From a virus: a DNA stretch of 24,084 nt. How positions within the stretch are numbered: the first letter of the stretch is position 1; the number at the start of each line of letters is the position of its first letter. A program made the position numbers and the translations under genes. The stretch is from positions 1 through 24,084 of the IMG/VR virus record IMGVR_UViG_3300032799_000120, one strand, 5' to 3'. Of this stretch, positions 7,025 to 13,922 are shown in pieces. Under the pieces are notes generated by a model that ran no database searches, was not told the DNA's origin, and saw nothing but the letters and a program-made list of their open reading frames with translations.

Positions 7025-7887
7025 GGATTAAGCAATTCAATGATTTCAATTTGCGAGGATTCGCGGATACCGGGAGCCAATGAAGTCACATCGATACGGC
7101 TGTTAAACCGGGCCGGAATATCGTATTCACAACCTCCATAAACCGTTTCACCTGTTTGCGGCGTAGTGTTGACGTTACCGCCGCTGGTATAAGCGGTAAA
7201 TGCAGTGCTGTTGATGGCAACGGTGATCGTGGTCGCAGCGGTTACCGTGATAAACGCACGCAGACCGTTGATTTGCGTCATGCCTGATACACCAGAAATA
7301 TACACGGAATCATCAATGTTATACCCGTGCGCGGCGCCAACGGTAATGACTGCGCTGGCAGCCTGTGTGATGCCGGTAATGGCCTTGGTGAGGTTGGTAA
7401 ATGTAACCCGGCCGGTAGTAGTCGATACGCTGAAACGGGTAACCTGTTCGGCCGCGCCGATGGCTATTTTGGTAGTCCCGGAAACCGGCTTGAAGATCGT
7501 GCGGACAGGCTTGCCGATAGAGATTGGCGTGCCGGTGCCGCCATAGGCTACCTGCAATTGATAAATGCCTGCTGAAACCAGCGCTAATGTTTGATCTACA
7601 GCCGTGGGCGTGCCAGTGCGGTTGTTGGTGGTGTAGTCATCCAGGGCTTTGACCCTAAACCCGGCAAACATACCGTAGGAACGATGATAAAGCGAAAGTA
7701 TCTGATCCCATAGATCGGCAGTAAACTGGGTGTAAAACACTGTGTAAATGCGGACCGGATACGGATGCACCAGGCGGCGGTATTCGCTGCCGTTGGCGGT
7801 TTGGGTGATCTCAACGTTGTATTCATCAGAATAACTTGCGCCGGCACGTACGCCAATTGGTAATCTCTCTTCCAGGAATTCGGCCAT
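7021..7887 (-). CDS. DUF2460 tail protein with inserted E1-FCCH-like beta domain
   Basis: This 288-aa protein carries the DUF2460 signature: FLEERLPIGVRAGASYS at residues 4-20, the middle segment SYGMFAGFRVKALDDY (70-85), and the ending GCEYDIPARFNSRIDVTSL (252-270). The family is usually about 210 aa and forms the distal tail ring above the tip. The extra length comes from residues about 168-240 (GYNIDDSVYISGVSGMTQINGLRAF, FTAYTSGGNV), which resemble the small beta domain databases call ubiquitin-activating enzyme E1 FCCH. Phages often carry it with no link to ubiquitin. A similar domain is in the major tail protein of this phage. Confidence 0.88.
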   Translation of the reverse strand: MAEFLEERLPIGVRAGASYSDEYNVEITQTANGSEYRRLVHPYPVRIYTVFYTQFTADLWDQILSLYHRSYGMFAGFRVKALDDYTTNNRTGTPTAVDQTLALVSAGIYQLQVAYGGTGTPISIGKPVRTIFKPVSGTTKIAIGAAEQVTRFSVSTTTGRVTFTNLTKAITGITQAASAVITVGAAHGYNIDDSVYISGVSGMTQINGLRAFITVTAATTITVAINSTAFTAYTSGGNVNTTPQTGETVYGGCEYDIPARFNSRIDVTSLAPGIRESSQIEIIELLNP

Positions 7888-7922
7888 AAATTTGCTACCA
7901 GATTATATTAAGAGATTTTTTT

Positions 7923-7958
7923 TTGACAGGATAGAGACGCGATTAATCGCGTCTCTAC
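7923..7958. repeat. Single copy of the 20-bp palindrome between tail genes
   Basis: The same AGACGCGATTAATCGCGTCT core as at 5404-5481 is present at 7935-7954, flanked by TAG and CTA. It is preceded by a T run and GACAGGAT, nearly the same lead as the 5.4-kb array. It fills the 96-bp gap between the tape measure and DUF2460 genes. There is no U tract directly after the stem on the minus strand, so it is not a textbook terminator; it may stabilise or process the transcript. Confidence 0.85.
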
Positions 7959-7983
7959 GCTGTTTATTTTTTTAATGTCATAC

Positions 7984-10077
7984 CTAACCATATCGACCGG
8001 CGCCGTTAATTAAGCCTAACGCCTCGCGTGCTCCCTGGCCGGCTGCTCTGCGGACGTCTGGCGCTGAGCCGCCATTGACGTTGACGATAATCGTATGGCC
8101 TTGTCCGCCACGCGTTTTTATGCCAAGTTTGCCATCCGAGCCTCGGGCTAATGGCATGATGGCTTCGGGGCCTGCTTCACCCATTAAGCCCGTGCGCCCG
8201 CCGGCCATCGGGAAGGTGTGCGGGCTTGTGACTACGCCACCACCGGCAAAGGCAACTATATTGCCGTGGTTGAAGGCGTGGCCCTTGGCGGCAAAGGCGC
8301 TGAACAGCGATGCGGCGCCACTGACGAGAGAATCAAGGCCACCGCCCCCGCCGGATTTTTTGGACATTAACGAATCGAATATGGCGGCGGAGGCTGCTTC
8401 TGCGGCCATTTTGCGCAAGGCGGTGGTGAAATTATCCAACAAACCGCCCATATCGGTATTAAAAGGATCAAACAGGAAATTGGCAAAACTATCCTGCATA
8501 TTGCGCGCGGCCTGAATTGAAAACTGGGTAAGCGCATCAGTACCCTCCTTAGCCGGGGTTATAAATTCATCATTCCAGGCCTTGCCCAGTTTGTCGAATT
8601 CGGCTTTTGCCTGGTCGGAGTTAATGGTGCCGAGTTTTAATTGATCCTGGGTTTTAGCCAACGCATCACCAAAGCCGCTTTGAATGTCCCCGGAGCGAAT
8701 CAGCTCATCATTGCTTTGACGCAAATCATAATAATCATTGGCGGATTCCACCAGTGCCGCCCATTGTTTTTCCTGGGTTTCCAGCGCGTCTTTTTCCTTG
8801 GCCAGTCCCAACAGGTTTTCCTGTTGCAATGGCGCCAGGCCTTTTAATGAGCCGCTGATGATCTCATATTCAACCTGGGCGACTTCGGTGTTTTTATCGC
8901 GTAAATCGATTTCTTTTTGCAAGCTGGCAAGCATCGATTCATAGGAATTTTGTAGCTTCTCTGCTGCTTTTTGTTCATCCGTTAATGCGGCTTTTCTGGC
9001 ATGGTGCCCTTTCCCTTTCCCGCTGCCACTGTTGATAAAATCTGATACGTCTTTTGTTGATGGTCCCGAGGACAATTTTATCGATGCAGTAGGATTAAGG
9101 CTATCCTTGAGTTGCCCGGCAAGTTTTTCCTGTTGTTTGTATAGACTATCAAGCCGGTTTTTTTCCAGCGTGATGTCATTGCCTGCCAGGTCATCAATCA
9201 GCCCACCGATAAGCCCGTTGTTTTTCAGGGCATTGACTTTTTTCTCGGTGACATCAATTTGCTCGTTGACATGCTGGAGCTGACCGGCAACGCCTGAGAA
9301 TGTTTGTTTGCCAACAAGCGCATTTCCAATACCTGACATCACATTATTAAAGGTAACGCCCGCCTCGGTAGCATTGCTGATTGATTCATACAGATTGTTG
9401 AATGCAGAAGCGAACGAACCACCTGCTACTACAGACACATTACTAAGTCGCACACGCATTAATTCAGACGTATCGTTAAAAATATCGGCATTCCTGGCCA
9501 TTTCAGCGGTAACACCGGACAGCTTTGCGCCTTCCGCAACTACTTTTCTTAGTTCTGCGCCCCCCTGTGATAATAGTGGCGCCAAATCCTGCCAGGATTT
9601 ACCGAGCGCTTTGTTAGCCAAAGCGGCCCGCTGTTGAGGATCTTCAATTGAAGAAAAGACATCAGCCAGTTGCAGGAAAGCATCAGCCGGGTCCTTGGCA
9701 TCGATACCCAGCTTTTTAAAGGCTTCACCGTTTTTGGCGATATTAACGCTGAGTTTATTGGCGGCCGACGTGAACGCCTCCATATCGGTGCCGCTTTGTT
9801 TGGTGGCCAGCTGGAAGCCTGCCAGCTTTTCGACCGCTATGCCGGTTTTAAGTGACATATCGTTGAGGGCATCGGCGGCGTCTATGCCGGATTTTACAAA
9901 AGCGGTGACAGCGGCAACGGACAGACCTGCGCCAAGAGCTGAAAAGGCTTTGTTGATGCGGCTGGAGGTGGTTTCAGCGCGTTGTTGAAAGCGGTTTAGA
10001 TGATCACTAATGCGATCAACCTGCCCGGCAATATTGCCCAAATGGGCATTAAAATCAACCGTGATGCCTAACGCCAT
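7984..10077 (-). CDS. Tail tape measure protein
   Basis: This 697-aa protein is long and largely helical. Residues about 1-45 form a predicted coiled region; a hydrophobic stretch (ALGAGLSVAAVTAFV) follows at about 46-62. The segment ALNDMSLKTGIAVEKLAGFQLA is typical of phage tape measures. The C-terminus has the lambda-family signature AGGGVVTSPHTFPMAGGRTGLMGEAGPEAIMPL, then a glycine-rich tail. The protein sets tail length; at about 1.5 angstrom per residue the tail would be near 100 nm (inferred). It starts 2 bp after the gp10-like gene and lies downstream of the tail chaperones, as usual. Confidence 0.95.
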   Translation of the reverse strand: MALGITVDFNAHLGNIAGQVDRISDHLNRFQQRAETTSSRINKAFSALGAGLSVAAVTAFVKSGIDAADALNDMSLKTGIAVEKLAGFQLATKQSGTDMEAFTSAANKLSVNIAKNGEAFKKLGIDAKDPADAFLQLADVFSSIEDPQQRAALANKALGKSWQDLAPLLSQGGAELRKVVAEGAKLSGVTAEMARNADIFNDTSELMRVRLSNVSVVAGGSFASAFNNLYESISNATEAGVTFNNVMSGIGNALVGKQTFSGVAGQLQHVNEQIDVTEKKVNALKNNGLIGGLIDDLAGNDITLEKNRLDSLYKQQEKLAGQLKDSLNPTASIKLSSGPSTKDVSDFINSGSGKGKGHHARKAALTDEQKAAEKLQNSYESMLASLQKEIDLRDKNTEVAQVEYEIISGSLKGLAPLQQENLLGLAKEKDALETQEKQWAALVESANDYYDLRQSNDELIRSGDIQSGFGDALAKTQDQLKLGTINSDQAKAEFDKLGKAWNDEFITPAKEGTDALTQFSIQAARNMQDSFANFLFDPFNTDMGGLLDNFTTALRKMAAEAASAAIFDSLMSKKSGGGGGLDSLVSGAASLFSAFAAKGHAFNHGNIVAFAGGGVVTSPHTFPMAGGRTGLMGEAGPEAIMPLARGSDGKLGIKTRGGQGHTIIVNVNGGSAPDVRRAAGQGAREALGLINGAGRYG

Positions 10078-10079
10078 TG

Positions 10080-10775
10080 CTATGCTCCAGTTACATTTAA
10101 ATTAAGTTGCCGTGCAAGTTGTGCAGTGGCGACTTCCGAGGCCTCTACCATAATAGCTAATGCTGTTGGCGCGGTGTTATTGAAAGTGTTTAACACGAAG
10201 TGCTTTCCTTCAACCTGTCGTCCAGCGCCTACCCGCCGATACGTTGCCGTTTTAAAGCGATAATCCCGCCTGAATAAACGTTGGCCTGCCCTGGAATTTC
10301 TTGCTGTTCTGCTGTAATTTATTGTTGTTCCCTGGCGATTAACACGTGTGAATCTGGATGTTAAAGCTTCACGGCCAGTAACATTCGCGCTGCCCGTGTT
10401 GTAGCCAACTTCGACGTATTTACCATACCAAGCGCCCTTTGGATCGTTGCGTTTTTTACCTGGCGAGACGGTAATAAAAACACCAACACTGCCATTTTTA
10501 CGAATCTGATTAATTTTTGAATTTTTAACTTTGATAGCACGTTTTAACCGGCCTGGGGGGAAATGGGTATACATTCCACGACCCGTATTATCTTTTTCTT
10601 GTGAGCCACGCGCACTAACTGGCGCAGCATTGCGGATTTCCTTAAGCATATAATTTGCACCTTTACGTATAGCAAGACGATTGATGCGCTCTCCTAAACG
10701 GGCATTGAATTGAAATAACGCGCGCTGAATTTCAGCAATACCACGGATTCTTATTTCAAAAGCATCATCACTCAT
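10080..10775 (-). CDS. HK97 gp10-like head-tail / tail completion protein
   Basis: I start this 231-aa protein at the ATG at 10775 (MSDDAFEIRI), which has AAGGA upstream and overlaps the previous stop by 8 bp. A longer frame from a TTG at 10793 is less likely. The N-terminal half (IQRALFQFNARLGERINRLAIRKGANYMLKEIRNAAPVS) followed by a basic GRLKRAIKVK stretch matches the HK97 gp10 family, which completes the head-tail joint or tail end. Its position just before the tape measure is unusual, since gp10-like genes more often precede the major tail gene. It is longer and more basic than typical family members, with a loop rich in Arg, Lys and Asn at about 110-190. Confidence 0.72.
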   Translation of the reverse strand: MSDDAFEIRIRGIAEIQRALFQFNARLGERINRLAIRKGANYMLKEIRNAAPVSARGSQEKDNTGRGMYTHFPPGRLKRAIKVKNSKINQIRKNGSVGVFITVSPGKKRNDPKGAWYGKYVEVGYNTGSANVTGREALTSRFTRVNRQGTTINYSRTARNSRAGQRLFRRDYRFKTATYRRVGAGRQVEGKHFVLNTFNNTAPTALAIMVEASEVATAQLARQLNLNVTGA

Positions 10776-10980
10776 CAGAATCCTTAATATCAATTTTGCA
10801 AACCCAACCGGCTGCGATTTGCGCGGCGCCGATCAACTGTCTGCCATGTTCTCCCATCTCGCCATGCCCGCCGAAATATTCCATTACAGTCCCCCGCTTA
10901 AACATATCATTAGCCAGCTTTTGTAATTGACCGGCTATTTCCGAAGGCTTTATGGTGAGCAAATCGACGCCATCAGCCAT
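10768..10980 (-). CDS. Small hypothetical phage protein (70 aa)
   Basis: I do not recognise this protein. It has an N-terminal amphipathic helix (IAGQLQKLANDMFKR) followed by a glycine/histidine-rich turn (YFGGHGEMGEHGRQLIGAAQIAAGW) and an acidic end. It is kept as real because it starts with ATG just after a strong terminator hairpin, overlaps the next gene by 8 bp and lies in a fully packed late operon. A role in tail assembly is possible from position only. Confidence 0.6.
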   Translation of the reverse strand: MADGVDLLTIKPSEIAGQLQKLANDMFKRGTVMEYFGGHGEMGEHGRQLIGAAQIAAGWVCKIDIKDSDE

Positions 10981-10997
10981 TATTTTTTATCCGCCTA

Positions 10998-11031
10998 TAA
11001 AAAAGCGTGCATATCAATGTAGATATGCACA
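10998..11031 (-). terminator. Intrinsic terminator, minus strand
   Basis: Read on the minus strand, a perfect 9-bp stem GTGCATATC / GATATGCAC with a 6-base loop is followed by GC and a run of six T. It lies between the stop of the 121-aa gene and the ATG of the 70-aa gene. Since the downstream tail genes must still be expressed, it is probably partial or overcome by late antitermination. Confidence 0.8.
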
Positions 11032-11038
11032 CTTGATA

Positions 11039-11404
11039 CTAACTCACAGCAATTTCGTCACTCACATCCAGCGTACCAACCGGCGGTGTTTCGAACTCGT
11101 CAACGGCCAGTTGAATTGTAATTAATTCGCTTTGCAGCTCTTCGATTACATCCAGCGGGGCGATTTGTTGGACCCTTAGCGGATAGCCATGGTCGATCAG
11201 TATTCTAATATCCGCTATGGCGTTGACAATATAAGCCAGGCGGATGATCGACCATTGCAGCGACTCATTCACTTCGGCACGGGCAGAACCGCTAAGCAGG
11301 TTTTCAGGAAATGACAATATCCGTGTGTAGCCCTCGATTCTGACCGATTCAAAAGTTTCCGCATCGATCAGCTCTTCAAGAAGTTGTTGGATGGTGGTAT
11401 CCAT
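11039..11404 (-). CDS. Hypothetical late tail-region protein (121 aa)
   Basis: This acidic, mostly helical protein has no motif I recognise. Its ATG shares one base with the stop of the upstream Ig-like gene (TAATG), so the two are probably translated together. The C-terminus GTLDVSDEIAVS resembles the upstream gene's ending, GTVTVGDEVAL, a faint hint of a shared terminal motif. It lies between the tail chaperones and the tape measure, where accessory tail proteins are common. An intrinsic terminator follows within 10 bp of its stop. Confidence 0.65.
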   Translation of the reverse strand: MDTTIQQLLEELIDAETFESVRIEGYTRILSFPENLLSGSARAEVNESLQWSIIRLAYIVNAIADIRILIDHGYPLRVQQIAPLDVIEELQSELITIQLAVDEFETPPVGTLDVSDEIAVS

Positions 11405-11724
11405 TACAAGGCGACTTCATCACCCACTGTAACTGTACCCGCTACAGCGCCCAAAGGAGCTACAAAATTGAATGTTTCGGTGATGACTACCGGAAAGATT
11501 CCAGTCCCCAAATCACCATCTGCGGTAATTGTCAGCGCCGCGCCATCACCACTTCCTGCCCAGGCCAATTCGGCTGACAGGCCGTCGGCTGCTATGGTTA
11601 GAACCGAGGTTTCGGCTGGAGTGATTGACCAGACCGGGGCGCCTTCAATTTGACCTGGCGTGCCGTCTGCTTTAGTGTATTGCGGAGTGATGGTTCTTTT
11701 AAAGCCTTGATGGATTTCAAACAT
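11404..11724 (-). CDS. Ig-like (BIG2-type) beta-sandwich tail protein
   Basis: I place the start at the ATG at 11724 (MFEIHQGFKR), with AGAGGAAA 5 to 8 bases upstream; a TTG-started longer frame is unlikely. This gives 106 aa. The sequence (GAPVWSITPAETSVLTIAADGLSAELAWAGSGDGAALTITADGD) has the pattern of a bacterial Ig-like domain: W-S-x-x-P, alternating hydrophobic strands and a final V-T-V-x-D-E. Similar small proteins decorate phage tails or bind carbohydrate weakly. It follows the tail chaperone and a palindromic element and is coupled to the next gene by TAATG. The function is inferred. Confidence 0.7.
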   Translation of the reverse strand: MFEIHQGFKRTITPQYTKADGTPGQIEGAPVWSITPAETSVLTIAADGLSAELAWAGSGDGAALTITADGDLGTGIFPVVITETFNFVAPLGAVAGTVTVGDEVAL

Positions 11725-11782
11725 TGTATTTTCCTCTTTTGTTAAAAACAGTAGCAACCGGCTACTGGCGGTTATGGTTTTT

Positions 11783-11880
11783 AGACAGGATTTACGGGAT
11801 TTACGGGTAGAGACGCGATTTATCGCGTCTAAAGAAGACGCGATAAATCGCGTCTCTACGTAAGACTGTAAATCCTGTCT
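11783..11880. repeat. 98-bp palindromic element with 13-bp terminal inverted repeats (MITE-like)
   Basis: The ends AGACAGGATTTAC (11783-11795) and GTAAATCCTGTCT (11868-11880) are perfect inverted repeats. Inside are two copies of the AGACGCGAT-type palindrome (11811-11830 and 11836-11855), here with TTTATC and ATAAATC centres, so the two copies are also inverted relative to each other. This most complete copy shows what the family at 5404 and 7923 may derive from. It sits between the chaperone extension and the Ig-like gene and codes for nothing. Its size and ends fit a small non-autonomous element, but no target duplication is obvious. Confidence 0.85.
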
Positions 11881-11895
11881 GATTTATTTTAAACG

Positions 11896-12524
11896 TTATA
11901 TTTTCTCGTTCTGAGAATCTCTGATTAGCAGCATTTGTTTGACCAACATCTCAACATCATCGATGCCCAGCATTTCAACCACTACCGGCAAACCTGCCCA
12001 GTCTATTTCACCGCCCAGCATGTTCCAGGCTTGTATCGCCAGCTGAAACAGGGCGGGTGGTTGCTCTTTATAAAACGGTAATTTGCTGGCTTCTAACCAG
12101 GCGCGTCCTTTCCCAGTTCTTGATCAACCTCGCTAATATGACCCAGCCAGGCGTTGAAGATATGAAAGCCAAGCTCGGTGATGATTTTGGGATGGTCATC
12201 CGCCCATAACAGGAACAACTCTTTATCAAATGGCAACTCAACACTGGAGCCGCCGGGTATGATGGTTATTTCCTGCATCCCCGGCCAGCCGACAACAAAG
12301 CGCTCGATGGCGGTTTGTGCCAGGCGGCGCCAAAGCAGGTTTTTCAGTGTAAACATTTCCGCGTAAAACAGTTTTACATCTTCACTGGCTAACGGATTGC
12401 CACCCATATCATTGAGCCATTCCATAGCTTGCATCGGTGTAGGACGGGTAATTGTAAATGCTTTCCCGTCTACATCGACGTTGGTTTGTCTGGATTTTTT
12501 GAGTTTTTCCAGCAATGCACTCAT
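11896..12524 (-). CDS. Tail assembly chaperone, long form made by -1 frameshift
   Basis: The short chaperone frame (12093-12524) contains GGGAAAG at 12114-12108, read as G GGA AAG, the heptamer lambda uses in its G/T genes. Slipping back one base after Lys139 gives a 70-residue extension (GRAWLEASKLPFYKEQPPALFQLAIQAWNMLGG...NEKI) ending at the TAA at 11896-11898, 209 aa in total. Seven bases after the heptamer, a stem CTGGTT / AGCCAG with a 3-base loop (12086-12100) holds the zero-frame stop; this is a normal place for a frameshift stimulator. The extension has no good start of its own. The long form would link tape measure and tail tube subunits, as in lambda gpGT. Confidence 0.85.
12093..12524 (-). 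CDS. Tail assembly chaperone, short form (gpG-like)
   Basis: This 143-aa protein ends at the TAG at 12093-12095 when ribosomes do not slip. It lies between the major tail gene and the tape measure, where the lambda G-type chaperone belongs. The sequence is acidic and helical: MSALLEKLKKSRQTNVDVDGKAFTITRPTPMQAMEWLNDMGG, then LLWRRLAQTAIERF and ELFLLWADDHPKIITELG. It is thought to coat the tape measure before tail tube polymerisation and not to enter the virion. It starts 2 bp after the major tail stop. The excess of short over long form is expected to be set by the slippery site. Confidence 0.88.
   Translation of the reverse strand: MSALLEKLKKSRQTNVDVDGKAFTITRPTPMQAMEWLNDMGGNPLASEDVKLFYAEMFTLKNLLWRRLAQTAIERFVVGWPGMQEITIIPGGSSVELPFDKELFLLWADDHPKIITELGFHIFNAWLGHISEVDQELGKDAPG
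12108..12114 (-). promoter_or_regulatory. -1 programmed frameshift slippery heptamer GGGAAAG
   Basis: The heptamer is in the correct phase (X XXY YYZ) at codons 138-139 of the chaperone gene, four codons before its stop. A 7-base spacer and a 6-bp hairpin follow. The -1 frame is open for 70 codons beyond and shut in the +1 direction after 14 codons. Confidence 0.88.
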
Positions 12525-12526
12525 GA

Positions 12527-13189
12527 TTACGCGGTGTAATATGATGGTGTGGCGGCTGCTGCGATTGATCCAGATGATTTGATGGCTTCACCAAACGCAC
12601 CGGCGGGTAATGCGGTGAAGCCAACGTAACCGCTGAACACCATAATTTTTCCGCCTGTTCCGAAGGTAAATTTAACGGCCAGAAGAGTCTGTGCATCGGA
12701 CGCGGTTTTCATCGCTGCTTGCCCGGCATCACTGATATCCCATAAGTGCCTGATATCTATCGATACCGGCGAGGCCAGGCCAGGTATTTCACGTTTGACA
12801 TTGCCATGGATCACCGAGGTGTCCACTTTATCGAAATCGCCGCCGGACATGGTTATTTCGGCAACGGTTGACAATGTTGTGCCGAACGTTATTTTTTTGG
12901 CGGTGCCACTGGAGAAAGTATCGAAGGTGGTGGTGTCGATTCCAGTAGCGCTACTGACATCTTCAAGCTGGAATGATACCGTGGTAGAGACGTTGACTAC
13001 CCGGTAAACTTTTCCATCCAGCTGCTGCATACCCTGTACGGACAATACTACAAAATCGCCATTGGCAAAATCGTGAGTACAAGTTATGACTCCTGGCGCA
13101 GCCTTGGAGATTGCGGTAATGGTTTTGACAGCGCCCAGAGCGGATTGCAGGGCAATTGCCACGTTGGTCATTTTTGTTACTGTAGACAT
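12527..13189 (-). CDS. Major tail (tube) protein
   Basis: This 220-aa protein precedes the tail chaperone and follows a terminator hairpin, as the most abundant tail protein often does. The start ATG has TGAGGA upstream. The second half (STVAEITMSGGDFDKVDTSVIHGNVKREIPGLASPVSIDI) has the strand-turn pattern of phage tail tube proteins; the ending VGFTALPAGAFGEAIKSSGSI is also typical. Residues about 22-98 (HDFANGDFVVLSVQGMQQLDGKVYRVV, FDTFSSGTAKKI) form an added beta domain like the one in the DUF2460 protein, perhaps displayed on the tail surface. Confidence 0.9.
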   Translation of the reverse strand: MSTVTKMTNVAIALQSALGAVKTITAISKAAPGVITCTHDFANGDFVVLSVQGMQQLDGKVYRVVNVSTTVSFQLEDVSSATGIDTTTFDTFSSGTAKKITFGTTLSTVAEITMSGGDFDKVDTSVIHGNVKREIPGLASPVSIDIRHLWDISDAGQAAMKTASDAQTLLAVKFTFGTGGKIMVFSGYVGFTALPAGAFGEAIKSSGSIAAAATPSYYTA

Positions 13190-13207
13190 TTTAATTCCTC
13201 AAGTCAT

Positions 13208-13231
13208 AAAAAAACCCGCTTATACGGGTTG
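13208..13231 (-). terminator. Terminator-like hairpin just upstream of the major tail gene
   Basis: On the minus strand AACCCG TATAAG CGGGTT is followed by a run of T. It lies 19 bases before the major tail ATG, with the Shine-Dalgarno in between. A near-copy (AAGCGGGTTTTTTTATG shared) precedes the capsid gene. It may be a partial terminator, or a 5' stabiliser after RNA cleavage. Confidence 0.75.
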
Positions 13232-13244
13232 TAAAAAAGATTTT

Positions 13245-13291
13245 GTGAGAGTGGCTTAAGCCGCGTTATTCGCGGCTAAAGCCACTCCCAC
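13245..13291. repeat. REP-like long hairpin
   Basis: GAGTGGCTT-A-AGCCGCG (13249-13265) pairs with CGCGGCT-A-AAGCCACTC (13271-13287) around a TTATT loop: 16 pairs with one A-A mismatch, extended by GTG/CAC. The wording, GTGG-AGTGGCTTTAGCCGCGAA on the minus strand, resembles REP sequences of gammaproteobacteria that are moved by RAYT transposases. It lies in the 125-bp gap before the major tail gene, next to the terminator. Confidence 0.8.
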
Positions 13292-13314
13292 ATTTCCACA
13301 CATTTATTCAATTC

Positions 13315-13740
13315 TTAAACAGTGGCCGAAAATTCAACTGTGTTATAACTGATTTGATAGGTCAGGGTAATAACGTGGATCTCGGGTTCATCTTCGGATA
13401 CTTTGAAATCTGTGGCTATCAATTGTATATCGTCAGCGCCGGCGGGCCTGGTCATGATCGATTCAATTAATACCGCTGCATCATCCATATCGGTTTCGGC
13501 TTTTTCATCGGCTACCGTGCCGCGTATCCAGGCATTGATCGATACCGTAATAATGCGATCCTGCGGCCTGGGTTGATTGTGGATGGTCATGGTTTCCACG
13601 CTTTCAGCATCGGCATAGAGCGTGACGCACGGGAATGAATTACGCACCGGGCCAATGCGTTGTATCCAGACACCGGCAAAACCTGGCAGGGTTTTTAATT
13701 GTGTTTGCAGGGCTTCAAGCAGGGCTCGGCGTTTGTGCAT
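13315..13740 (-). CDS. Tail terminator / tail completion protein (gpU-like)
   Basis: This 141-aa protein lies just before the major tail gene, the usual place for the tail terminator. It starts with a helix (HKRRALLEALQTQLKTLPGF), then alternating strands with VRNSFPCVTLYADAE, RIITVSINAWIRG and a final ITLTYQISYNT strand, the shape of a gpU/gp17-like ring protein that caps the tail tube and meets the head. Its ATG shares a base with the upstream stop (TAATG). Family placement is by position and pattern, not by a diagnostic motif. Confidence 0.7.
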   Translation of the reverse strand: MHKRRALLEALQTQLKTLPGFAGVWIQRIGPVRNSFPCVTLYADAESVETMTIHNQPRPQDRIITVSINAWIRGTVADEKAETDMDDAAVLIESIMTRPAGADDIQLIATDFKVSEDEPEIHVITLTYQISYNTVEFSATV

Positions 13741-13922
13741 TAATTGACCTCAAGACAAAGGGCATAGACGTTGACTTGCCTAATATGACTTTCTATTGAT
13801 TTTTTTAATTTTACGCACTCTTCTATTGAGCGGCTAATAGTCGAATGTTTATACGACGTTACCGTGATCTCTGAAATCGATGTAAATTTAATCGTTATAA
13901 AAATCAATAGCCAAATATTCAT
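13740..13922 (-). CDS. Small protein with N-terminal hydrophobic segment (60 aa)
   Basis: The start MNIWLLIFITIKF is a short signal-anchor or signal peptide; the rest (KHSTISRSIEECVKLKKSIES, VNVYALCLEV) is polar, with two cysteines 24 residues apart that could form a disulfide in the periplasm. I do not recognise it. It is accepted because its stop shares a base with the next ATG (TAATG) and its start follows the connector gene directly. It is more AT-rich than its neighbours. A membrane or exclusion-type role is a guess; it may be a small cargo gene. Confidence 0.55.
   Translation of the reverse strand: MNIWLLIFITIKFTSISEITVTSYKHSTISRSIEECVKLKKSIESHIRQVNVYALCLEVN

Noticed and set aside
8075-8515. 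Plus-strand 146-aa proline-rich frame over the tape measure gene
   Set aside because: Antisense to the conserved tape measure C-terminus; its proline richness is the complement of Gly codons.
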